Below, in pieces: positions 15,931 through 22,385 of a DNA stretch of 25,236 nucleotides; the first letter of the stretch is position 1, and each line of letters opens with the position of its first letter. The translations under genes were made by a program, and so were the position numbers. This DNA comes from a virus. The stretch is from positions 1-25,236 of the IMG/VR virus record IMGVR_UViG_3300007541_000195; one strand, 5' to 3'. The notes under the pieces are model-generated. The model saw nothing but the letters and a program-made list of their open reading frames with translations. It made no database searches and had not been told where the DNA came from.

Positions 15931-16767
15931 ATGCTTAAGGGCTTCAATGATTACATGAAACAAAGGTCAACCGATCCGGCAGTATGGGAAAAAATGGTGG
16001 TCCTAGCAAGTCCAACCTTTGAATCAGACATCTTTATATCTGTTAAAAATGAATCTCAGCTATTTGAATATTCTGCCGACCTTCCAATTGTTGTGTGGGG
16101 AGATTTCAATATAAGTCAATCTGCAATAAACGAGAATAAATTTTCGATTTTCAATCTGCCAAGAATAGATTTAAAAGCTATTTTAGAACAGGAGCATGAG
16201 CTTGGACCCAAATATGTAACCGATCGTTCACAAGTTAAAAAAATGAAATTTCCAATAATCGCAGTCGATTCTGAAGGAGAAGAAGAATTTAAAACGGTCG
16301 GAAAATTTAAAAAGTCAGAACGGGCTTTTTCAAAATTTAAGAGTAAACCGGTGATCCGGACCAGGTTTAATGTGATTTGTCACCGAGATGAACCAATTCA
16401 TCTTCAAGAAAAAATAAATGGAATCGGTTTTGATATTAACCTTAATTCATTCAATAATCATGAAAAAATCACTTCGATAGTTGAAAAATTAGGGAAAATG
16501 ATTCCGTTGGATTTCTATCAAGCGACTATTATTGAATCAGATGGAGAATATTACCTTGAGTCGTTAGATAATTCCTCTGAATTGAGTCCATCACAGACTC
16601 TTTCAATATACGAAAGAGCATATGAGACTCATTACGCTAGAAAAATACCTAAAGCTATTCAAACTAAATTATTCGAAACTCACGTAAAAAAGTATTATCA
16701 AAAACGATATTATGATTCGCTGTTAATTAAACCCAAAAATTCGATTGATTTCAAAAAATATGTGTAA
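15931..16767 (+). CDS. Hypothetical protein, possibly ATP-grasp-like (278 aa)
   Basis: I do not firmly recognise it. The order of motifs (KKMKFPIIAVDSEG, EEEFKTVGKFKKSERAF, VIRTRFNVI, HLQEKINGIGFDINL, YYLESLDNS) loosely recalls ATP-grasp enzymes, with Lys in the early strands and an acidic late strand, but key residues cannot be assigned with confidence. The C-terminus is helical and rich in Tyr/Lys. The N-terminus, MLKGFNDYMKQ, resembles the shared tag peptide (F-N-x-[FY]) but lacks a clear cleavage Glu. It starts from the divergent late promoter, and its stop overlaps the Nudix start (TAATG). Confidence 0.65.
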   Translation: MLKGFNDYMKQRSTDPAVWEKMVVLASPTFESDIFISVKNESQLFEYSADLPIVVWGDFNISQSAINENKFSIFNLPRIDLKAILEQEHELGPKYVTDRSQVKKMKFPIIAVDSEGEEEFKTVGKFKKSERAFSKFKSKPVIRTRFNVICHRDEPIHLQEKINGIGFDINLNSFNNHEKITSIVEKLGKMIPLDFYQATIIESDGEYYLESLDNSSELSPSQTLSIYERAYETHYARKIPKAIQTKLFETHVKKYYQKRYYDSLLIKPKNSIDFKKYV

Positions 16768-17270
16768 TGAAAAAAATAATTACTTTTAACGAATTTATGA
16801 ATGAGGCTTGGGAAGACATTGATTTTTCTGTGAAAAGAAAAGCAGCCGGCGTCGCAATAATTTGGGAAGGCCAGATTTTACTCGTACATCCTACTGGAGC
16901 AAGCTGGCAAAAAAGCTCATTTGGAATACCTAAAGGAGGAATTAATGACGGTGAAGATGTTCTTGAAGCAGCTATTCGCGAACTTAGAGAAGAGACTGGA
17001 ATCGTACTTAATTCTACTGAGCTTGATCCTGAACCATTAGTCGCAAACTCATATAAACCAAATGGGTCTCTCGATCGCCAGCTAATATATTTTACTAAAG
17101 CTATACGATCGCTTGAGGAGATAGGTCTAGCTTCGACAACTGTTCCTGAGCATCAACTACAACTCGAAGAAATAGATTGGGCCGGTTTTGTGCCAATCGA
17201 TCGTGCATATCCTAAAATGCACCGGTCTCAATTAATTATATTGGATCGCGCACGATATATAAAAATATAA
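16767..17270 (+). CDS. Nudix hydrolase with prohead-targeting-like N-terminus
   Basis: Nudix enzyme (hydrolyses nucleoside diphosphates linked to another moiety). The complete Nudix box G-x5-E-x7-REL-x-EE-x-G-I is at residues 57-79, with catalytic Glu75/Glu76. The core begins near residue 27 (AAGVAIIW). The first 14 residues, MKKIITFNEFMNE|A, do not belong to the fold and closely parallel the T4 internal protein III tag (YQEFIAE|A). Processing would release a mature enzyme starting at Ala14. It is translationally coupled to the 278-aa gene and shares the late promoter. The late, packaged context points to a virion-delivered enzyme rather than an early metabolic one. The substrate (NAD-, ADP-ribose- or cap-type) is not readable. 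Confidence 0.92.
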   Translation: MKKIITFNEFMNEAWEDIDFSVKRKAAGVAIIWEGQILLVHPTGASWQKSSFGIPKGGINDGEDVLEAAIRELREETGIVLNSTELDPEPLVANSYKPNGSLDRQLIYFTKAIRSLEEIGLASTTVPEHQLQLEEIDWAGFVPIDRAYPKMHRSQLIILDRARYIKI

Positions 17271-17282
17271 AGATATTAATCT

Positions 17283-18407
17283 ATGGGCAAGATATTGAAT
17301 TACTTAGTTTGGAAAAAGTTGCATGAACAGGCCTCAGCCACTGATACTGAAAGAGCAAGAACTATTCTAGGTCAAGAAATTGATCGATTCTTAAATCAGT
17401 CTGATAACTCGACGGCCACTCGCCCTGAGACACCGATTGCAGATCAACTCAAGAAGCCGGCCGTAGATAAACCTAAGGCTCCGACCACAGATCAACCTAA
17501 GGATACTCTAAAGGATCAAGAAATATTAAATCAGCTTGAAATTGGAACTCTAGTATTAAAAAGTGGAATGAGCGGCAGAGCGGTTGAACTCATCCAAAAT
17601 AAGTTAAAAGACGCCGGGTATCTAACTACTCCAGTTAATGGAGAATATGATGCGGCTACGTACACGGCTGTCACAAATTTTCAAAAAGAAAAAGGGTTAA
17701 AAACGGATGGAGTCTTTGGTAAAAACACATATGCTGCGCTATATGGAAAAAAACCAGAAACTGAATCTCAACCGACTACAACAGTTGATGGAAAATTTAC
17801 TAGCCCTAGATATTTTAAAGAGGCGCTATTACCTAAGGCCAGTGCAGTGATACAAAAACTCAATTTGCAAGTTCCACCAGTTGCCGTTCTTGCGCAATGG
17901 TCTCTAGAATCTGCAAATGGCTCTAGCCCAGCAAGTTCATATAATTATGCCGGGTTAAAGGCAATGGGCCCACTTAAAAATAAGAAAGGAAAGGCCGTTC
18001 TTGCCGAAGAGCGGTATACTCCGCAGCATATTGAAAAAATGAAAGCTGGTAAAACCACTGAAGAGTTGGTAAAAGTTCTAGGCAAAGATGATACTATCCG
18101 CAAAAGAGGTCGTGATGTAACGATCGATCAGTGGTACGGAAAGGACGCCTGGCAAAAAGCCAAGGATGTCGGTAAGCAGTGGTGCCAAGTAAAAACCTAT
18201 TTTGCTTCATTTGATAACTATGATGATTTCGTTAATGGCTATCTTAAAGTTGTAGGAGGAGACCGCTATCGTGAAACCATTAAGTCTGCAAAAACGGTTG
18301 AAGACTTTGCACTCGGCCTTGCGAAAAATGGATATGCAACAGCATCTCCAACAAAATATGCTCAGGCAGTTGTGAGTAAATCTAAGGAGCTTGAAAACCT
18401 AGCATAA
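17283..18407 (+). CDS. Peptidoglycan-binding / glucosaminidase-type lysin with tag-like N-terminus
   Basis: Cell-wall hydrolase with three parts. Residues 1-16 (MGKILNYLVWKKLHE|Q) are a tag-like peptide. About 45-80 is a Pro/Lys/Asp linker with short repeats (DKPKAPTTDQPKD). A PG_binding_1 domain (about 96-154) has the RAVELIQNKL and DGVFGKNTYAAL signatures. A C-terminal glucosaminidase/FlgJ-like domain (about 172-374) has LAQWSLESANGSS with probable catalytic Glu209 and the downstream YNYAGLKA. It likely cleaves N-acetylglucosaminyl bonds of the host wall. No signal peptide or membrane segment. Given its neighbours it may be packaged in the head or tail and act at infection, though a conventional endolysin released by a holin cannot be ruled out. 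Confidence 0.85.
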   Translation: MGKILNYLVWKKLHEQASATDTERARTILGQEIDRFLNQSDNSTATRPETPIADQLKKPAVDKPKAPTTDQPKDTLKDQEILNQLEIGTLVLKSGMSGRAVELIQNKLKDAGYLTTPVNGEYDAATYTAVTNFQKEKGLKTDGVFGKNTYAALYGKKPETESQPTTTVDGKFTSPRYFKEALLPKASAVIQKLNLQVPPVAVLAQWSLESANGSSPASSYNYAGLKAMGPLKNKKGKAVLAEERYTPQHIEKMKAGKTTEELVKVLGKDDTIRKRGRDVTIDQWYGKDAWQKAKDVGKQWCQVKTYFASFDNYDDFVNGYLKVVGGDRYRETIKSAKTVEDFALGLAKNGYATASPTKYAQAVVSKSKELENLA

Positions 18408-18440
18408 TCGACTAAGTACAAGATTGAAAAATCATATCTA

Positions 18441-18983
18441 ATGGATCAAGAAAAAATTGAAGTGATCGATACTAATCTTGAAGAAGCGTCTGCTGAGCTT
18501 CTAGAAACTGTTGAATCGACTGAAGATCAATCCCTAGCTGAAAGTTTGCCTAAGGCTCCTGAGGAACTTCTTTCGACTCTTACCCAATCTCGAATGGGAC
18601 AGTTTGGCGTAAAAATTTCTCATTCTGATCTTAAGTATATCAAAAACGTCATTTCCAACAAGCTCGAATGGACGGGTCCAAATGAGGCATATTTGACTAT
18701 CATTTCTACTCTAACTATCGATAACGCCTTGGGAGAAATTGCTGAGCTTACTAAAGATCAAAATGAGCCGGTTCAGATTAAATTACCTGCAGCGACTATT
18801 GAGTCTATTGATTTCTTCTTAAATAAAGTTTCTGGAAAGGGTATTCAGGCGGCTCAACGGCTTTTTTCAGCAGTAATGCAGTTTAGACAGCCAATTGGAG
18901 CAATTAAGAAATTGGACAATGAGATCGCTGCTCTTCAGGAAGAGATAAAACTTGCAAAAAGCAAAGAAAGTACAGATAAATAA
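18441..18983 (+). CDS. Acidic helical protein, possible head assembly factor (180 aa)
   Basis: No family recognised. The N-terminal 45 residues are very acidic and disordered (Glu/Ser/Thr-rich), the middle (about 60-150) is a compact helical region, and the end (about 155-180) is a Lys/Glu coiled coil. There is no tag-like peptide. Its final codons GAT AAA TAA form the late promoter of the next gene. Position between packaged proteins and the acidic core protein suggests a scaffold, chaperone or core partner. Confidence 0.65.
   Translation: MDQEKIEVIDTNLEEASAELLETVESTEDQSLAESLPKAPEELLSTLTQSRMGQFGVKISHSDLKYIKNVISNKLEWTGPNEAYLTIISTLTIDNALGEIAELTKDQNEPVQIKLPAATIESIDFFLNKVSGKGIQAAQRLFSAVMQFRQPIGAIKKLDNEIAALQEEIKLAKSKESTDK
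18975..18983 (+). promoter_or_regulatory. Late promoter GATAAATAA overlapping a stop codon
   Basis: The box coincides with the Asp-Lys-stop codons of the 180-aa gene and lies 18 nt before ATG 19002. A direct repeat GAAAGTAC flanks this region (18967-18974 and 19005-19012). No start-sequestering hairpin is evident here. Confidence 0.75.
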
Positions 18984-19001
18984 TAAAAAACTATTTTCAA
19001 A

Positions 19002-19361
19002 ATGAAAGTACATAACTTTGCAGGGTTCATGAAAGCTCGAAAGAGAGTAAACGAATCTGAATTAGGCGACATGCCTGAAAACGAATACGGAGCATATCCT
19101 GAGCAAACAATGGATTTTGGAGCAAATCCTGAAGAAGGAGAAGAGCTTGAGGATCTAGAGAACGATGAGCTAGAGAACGATGAGCTAGAGAATGAAGAGG
19201 AAGAAGTAACCATGGAAGATCTTAAAGCCATGATTGAGGATCTTACTGAAAGGATTGAAGCTCTGGAAGGCGGCGATGAAGAAGCCGAGGAAGGCGAAGA
19301 AGCCGAGGAAGGCGAAGAAGCTGAAGAAGGCGAAGAAGCTGAAGAAGGCGAAGAAGTCTAA
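19002..19361 (+). CDS. Very acidic prohead core-like protein with Glu repeats (119 aa)
   Basis: Resembles the T4 gp67-type prohead core protein in character: small, with an extremely acidic Glu-rich tail. The N-terminus MKVHNFAGFMKARKRVNE|S is basic and hydrophobic and ends in a candidate protease site at Glu18. Then come two LENDE units plus a LENEE unit (15-bp DNA period), a short coiled coil (MEDLKAMIEDLTERIEALEG), and four EEAEEG units (18-bp DNA period) to the end. In T4, proteolysis of such a protein yields acidic internal peptides that stay with the DNA. Similarity is in layout and composition, so homology is not proven. Confidence 0.7.
   Translation: MKVHNFAGFMKARKRVNESELGDMPENEYGAYPEQTMDFGANPEEGEELEDLENDELENDELENEEEEVTMEDLKAMIEDLTERIEALEGGDEEAEEGEEAEEGEEAEEGEEAEEGEEV
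19154..19198 (+). repeat. Three 15-bp tandem units
   Basis: CTAGAGAACGATGAG at 19154 and 19169 and a diverged copy at 19184 encode LENDE, LENDE and LENEE. Confidence 0.85.
19278..19349 (+). repeat. Four 18-bp tandem units
   Basis: Units at 19278, 19296, 19314 and 19332 encode EEAEEG. The first two are identical (GCC GAG), and the last two are identical to each other with GCT GAA at the same positions, a pattern of stepwise duplication. Confidence 0.9.
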
Positions 19362-19391
19362 TAGTGTTCGACTTGCCTGCAAAGACGAATA

Positions 19392-19451
19392 TACTTAAAA
19401 ATAAGAAAATGGGGGAATGGTTCTCCCATTTTTTTGATAAATAATTAAGTA
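19392..19451 (+). promoter_or_regulatory. Late promoter GATAAATAA within a nested inverted repeat
   Basis: The late box (19436-19444) is only 7 nt from ATG 19452. TACTTAA (19392-19398) is complementary to TTAAGTA (19445-19451), which abuts the start codon. The terminator hairpin is nested between the arms. Late RNA would be nearly leaderless and lack the left arm. Confidence 0.6.
19406..19435 (+). terminator. Rho-independent terminator
   Basis: ATGGGGGAA and TTCTCCCAT pair (one G-U) around a 3-nt loop, with A and T runs on either side. The downstream T run joins the next late-promoter box at 19436. Confidence 0.88.
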
Positions 19452-19889
19452 ATGCCGATCTGTGATGGACATACTATAATTCCTCTATTCGAAGGATTTT
19501 GTCGAAAAACCCAAGTCGACGGGCTTAACATTATCGCAAAAATAGGCAATCACGACTTTAAATTAAAGGTCTTGTCTACTCCAGTAAGTCAAATGAAAGG
19601 GTATATGGATAGTCAAGAGACGCCTAGGGACGGAGAAGGAATGTTATTCGTATATGATAGGCCTCTCCCTTTAGAATTTTGGATGAAAAATGTTCCATTT
19701 GACTTAGATATCATCTTCTTTGACGAAGATCGAAATTATATCGGGCACCAAACTATGAAAGCCGGCGCTGGAATTCCAGATGATCGTCTTGTTCGTTATC
19801 GTTCCAATAAAAAAGCTCAATTTGCCGTAGAAGTAGCGGCCGGTTGGTGCGATACAAATTTAACAAAAGACTCTCAACTCAAGTTTTAA
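19452..19889 (+). CDS. DUF192 family protein
   Basis: Matches the DUF192 (PF02643) pattern. The signature runs from GMLFVYDRPLPLEFWMKNV (about 64-82) through DLDIIFFDEDRNYIG to AVEVAAGWC near the end, covering the whole usual domain. The function of this family is not established. The 40-residue N-terminal extension (MPICDGHTIIPLFEGFC...) is extra. The start is uncertain: ATG 19452 lies only 7 nt from the late-promoter box, so the mRNA may be nearly leaderless. The next ATG is well inside the domain. No signal peptide is visible, unlike many cellular members. Confidence 0.8.
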   Translation: MPICDGHTIIPLFEGFCRKTQVDGLNIIAKIGNHDFKLKVLSTPVSQMKGYMDSQETPRDGEGMLFVYDRPLPLEFWMKNVPFDLDIIFFDEDRNYIGHQTMKAGAGIPDDRLVRYRSNKKAQFAVEVAAGWCDTNLTKDSQLKF

Positions 19890-19900
19890 TGCGAATAGCT

Positions 19901-19916
19901 TGTATAGTATTATATA
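19901..19916 (+). promoter_or_regulatory. Promoter-like A/T element before ligase
   Basis: TGTATAGTATTATATA lies 15 nt before ATG 19932 and contains TATAGT and TATTAT boxes similar to AGTATTAT at 23751. Probable host-type promoter for the ligase. No clear -35. Confidence 0.4.
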
Positions 19917-19931
19917 AGCAAATCTGAGAGA

Positions 19932-21224
19932 ATGCTAATCCGCGATAATTTTGAAAAACTTCGACTTTTTGTCGAAGCAATGAACGAATCAAATTCAACA
20001 AATCATAAGGTAAAAGTATTAGAAGAATATACGCAAGATTTATTTATTGCAGGCGTTCTACATTATACTTACACTCCCTATAAGCAATATGGAGTCACCT
20101 CAAAGAATCTTGAAAAAAGGGGCGACCTTGTAGGCTTGCCATTTACTCCAAACATCACATTTTTTGAATTACTTGATAAATTAACTGATCGCGTCCTTAC
20201 TGGACATTCTGCGATACAGGCAGTAAATCGTTTTATCCAAGATAATGCTGAATACAAGGACCTGATTTATCAGGTGATTGATCGAAATCTTGAGACTCGA
20301 GCAACGACTACTTTAATTAACCGAGTCATTCCCAATCTTATCCCCACGTTTAATGTTGCCCTGGCACATGATATCACAAAGGTCAACGGGATAGATCCTC
20401 TCGATGGTACCTGGTATTGCTCAAGAAAACTGGACGGGATACGATGTATCGCAATAATTAGGGACGGAAAAATCAAGTTCTTTTCAAGAAATGGAAAAGA
20501 GTTTGAAACGTTAGGAGTCGTTCAAGATCGAATAGAGGCTCTTGGATTAACTGATTGTGTTCTTGATGGAGAAATATGTCTCATGAAAGAAGATGGATCA
20601 GATGACTTCCAGGGAATCTTGAAAGAGATTCAGCGAAAGAATCACACCATTAAAAATCCAAGATACTGGATATTCGATGTTCTCACTCTAGAAGAATTTG
20701 ATTCTACTTCAGGCGAAGTCCCATTAGCTGATCGACTGGCTCGACTCAATATCGGAAAAGATCCAGTGCTTGCATCGCTTCCACAATATCTTATTGAAAC
20801 TGAAGACGACTTTGAAAAATTCAAAGAAAGAGCAAAGTCCTTTGGGTGGGAGGGACTTATTCTTCGTCAGAATATTGGTTATGAAGGCAAGCGGTCTAAA
20901 GGCATGCTAAAGATTAAAGAATTCTTCGATGCTGAATATACGGTAGAATCAGTAATCATGGAAGACCAGCGAATCATAGTCGATGGTCAAGAAAAGGTTG
21001 AAGAGGTGTTAAGCGCTGTGATAATCAGACATAAGGGCGATCCGGTTCGAGTGGGCAGCGGATTTAACCTTAACGAACGCCGAAAATATTATGCAGATCC
21101 AAATCTTATTTTAGGCAAAACGATCACGGTCCAATATTTTGAGGAGACCGTCGATCAGGAAGGACGAAATTCATTACGCTTTCCAGTATTTAAGGTAAAC
21201 CATGGAGAATCTCGTAGTATATAA
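19932..21224 (+). CDS. ATP-dependent DNA ligase
   Basis: Nick-sealing polynucleotide ligase with all nucleotidyltransferase motifs: I KLDG with adenylated Lys166, III FFSRNGKEF (183-191), DGE (212-214), IIIa YWIFDVL (245-251), IV EGLILR (307-312) and V MLKIK (325-329), followed by an OB-fold (about 333-430) ending FPVFKVNHGES. Residues 1-140 form a helical N-terminal domain. At 430 aa it is a little shorter than T4 gp30 (487 aa). It is preceded by a promoter-like element rather than a late box, suggesting earlier expression for replication and repair. The enzyme class is certain. Whether it is the direct counterpart of T4 gene 30 is inferred. Confidence 0.95.
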   Translation: MLIRDNFEKLRLFVEAMNESNSTNHKVKVLEEYTQDLFIAGVLHYTYTPYKQYGVTSKNLEKRGDLVGLPFTPNITFFELLDKLTDRVLTGHSAIQAVNRFIQDNAEYKDLIYQVIDRNLETRATTTLINRVIPNLIPTFNVALAHDITKVNGIDPLDGTWYCSRKLDGIRCIAIIRDGKIKFFSRNGKEFETLGVVQDRIEALGLTDCVLDGEICLMKEDGSDDFQGILKEIQRKNHTIKNPRYWIFDVLTLEEFDSTSGEVPLADRLARLNIGKDPVLASLPQYLIETEDDFEKFKERAKSFGWEGLILRQNIGYEGKRSKGMLKIKEFFDAEYTVESVIMEDQRIIVDGQEKVEEVLSAVIIRHKGDPVRVGSGFNLNERRKYYADPNLILGKTITVQYFEETVDQEGRNSLRFPVFKVNHGESRSI

Positions 21225-21230
21225 AGATAT

Positions 21231-21413
21231 ATGAGTTTCAATAAAAAATATCTAGGAAATCTAGACGACGTCAAAAATCTTTTTGAAAGACTTGGAGAAG
21301 ACGAATTCGTTAAGATATTCAAAAAAGCCGATGCTCTTATTGGAAAATCAGAAGCAATCGAATTTGTTAATAACATAATGAAAAATTACTACGATAAGAA
21401 CGAAAATCAATAA
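21231..21413 (+). CDS. Small hypothetical protein (60 aa)
   Basis: Starts 6 nt after the ligase stop and is probably cotranscribed with it. Helical, charged, with no motif I recognise (FNKKYLGNLDDVKNLFERLG at the start). Ends 4 nt before the DUF4494-like gene. Confidence 0.65.
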   Translation: MSFNKKYLGNLDDVKNLFERLGEDEFVKIFKKADALIGKSEAIEFVNNIMKNYYDKNENQ

Positions 21414-21417
21414 CCAT

Positions 21418-21621
21418 ATGATGTATTATATCGCAAAAGTAAAATTTGAAACGGTCGACGACAATACTGGCCGAATTCGTAAACTAAATGAGCAGTATCT
21501 AGTTGAAGCTCAATCAATTTCAGATGCAGAAGCAATGCTTAACGAAAAATTTAAGGACTCGATTGCAGATTTTTCAGTGGTAAGCATACAAGAGTCCAAG
21601 ATCATAGGCATCATCAAGTAA
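21418..21621 (+). CDS. Small DUF4494-like protein (67 aa)
   Basis: Resembles DUF4494, small proteins known to me mainly from Bacteroidota and their phages: YYIAKVKFETVDDNTGRIR followed by EQYLVEAQSISDAEAML, a strand-strand-helix, then a final strand pair. The frame begins ATG ATG (21418, 21421), and either may be used. Role unknown. It supports a Bacteroidota host, but the assignment is from memory. Confidence 0.6.
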   Translation: MMYYIAKVKFETVDDNTGRIRKLNEQYLVEAQSISDAEAMLNEKFKDSIADFSVVSIQESKIIGIIK

Positions 21622-21633
21622 ATTTCTTAAACT

Positions 21634-21942
21634 ATGGCGGGAAAATTACCAACCTCGATCGCTGAGGAAGTATACAAAGTCTTAGAAAAATTTGCAGAAG
21701 TAAAGTCAGATTATTATTCTAGGGAAGAATTTATTTTCCATTTCGGCGTTCTCAAAGGAAAATCCATTGATTTTAAATTAAATTGCTTTGACGATGTTGC
21801 CAGAACGTTCTATTGTACCGATGATGGTAAAATGTGGATGACTGGAAAAGGCAGTGGGCGGGTAAATAGAATTTTAGATAAGATTGCAGGCACGCTTACT
21901 CAACAGATAGGCGAATTTACAGTGACTCGCCATGGAGGTTAA
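21634..21942 (+). CDS. Small hypothetical protein (102 aa)
   Basis: Alpha/beta protein with a helix (SIAEEVYKVLEKFAEV) and two or three strands (FIFHFGV, SIDFKLNCF, RTFYCTDDGKMWMTG). No catalytic motif. Its 3' end overlaps the next gene by 11 nt, indicating coupling. Part of the ligase-downstream group. Confidence 0.7.
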   Translation: MAGKLPTSIAEEVYKVLEKFAEVKSDYYSREEFIFHFGVLKGKSIDFKLNCFDDVARTFYCTDDGKMWMTGKGSGRVNRILDKIAGTLTQQIGEFTVTRHGG

Positions 21943-22363
21943 AGTCCCAAATATCAAAGATACCCAGTTTGATTCAACCCTATTTAAAGCGGTATCCGAC
22001 GGGCTTACCGAACTCTTCCAAGAGACCGGAAAGTGGCCCGATTCAATTATCTTCAGCGGCACGCTTGGAAACGAGCTCTATAATCATGTGTTCAATAAGA
22101 ATTGGGACCTAAATAAGTTTGGACCTGTGTGTTTACCTGGAGGAGCCAATAAGATTCGGATTGAATACACCAAACCCATTAACCAAATTGAAGACAATAA
22201 CTCTCCAATAATGGTCGACGATTTAAACGGAAGACAGGTCAATGGCGTCATCGGAAGCGAATCGATGGCTCGAATAATGAGTTCATACGCACAGCCTTCA
22301 CTGAAAATAGAAAGAACCGTTCGACCCCATTACGAAATAAGATTAGTCCGTTTAAATAAATAA
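21932..22363 (+). CDS. Hypothetical protein (143 aa)
   Basis: Overlaps the 102-aa gene. The sequence mixes helix (FDSTLFKAVSDGLTELFQET) and strand segments and ends in a strand (YEIRLVRLNK). No membrane segment and no recognised motif. Its last codons AAT AAA TAA overlap the next late promoter. A virion or assembly role is possible. Confidence 0.68.
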   Translation: MEVKVPNIKDTQFDSTLFKAVSDGLTELFQETGKWPDSIIFSGTLGNELYNHVFNKNWDLNKFGPVCLPGGANKIRIEYTKPINQIEDNNSPIMVDDLNGRQVNGVIGSESMARIMSSYAQPSLKIERTVRPHYEIRLVRLNK

Positions 22364-22385
22364 TACAAACAACTGTATTATTTAT
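22356..22385 (+). promoter_or_regulatory. Late promoter AATAAATAA forming one arm of a 12-bp start-sequestering hairpin
   Basis: ATAAATAATACA (22356-22367) and TGTATTATTTAT (22374-22385) are perfectly complementary with a 6-nt loop. The left arm is essentially the late promoter (22355-22363), and the right arm covers A and T of the start codon (ATG 22384). Read-through RNA would hide the start. Late RNA begins around the loop and would not. Confidence 0.85.

Noticed and set aside
14793-15947. Longer start (384 aa) for the minus-strand 359-aa gene
   Set aside because: It would begin upstream of the late promoter and overlap the divergent gene. ATG 15872 has correct promoter spacing and yields the tag peptide.
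18967-19012. Direct repeat GAAAGTAC around the 19002 start as an attachment-like site
   Set aside because: Only 8 bp, one copy is coding, and no integrase or other mobility gene is near.
19154-19349. Tandem repeats as a CRISPR array
   Set aside because: They are in-frame coding repeats without spacers. No CRISPR array or cas gene is seen in the window.
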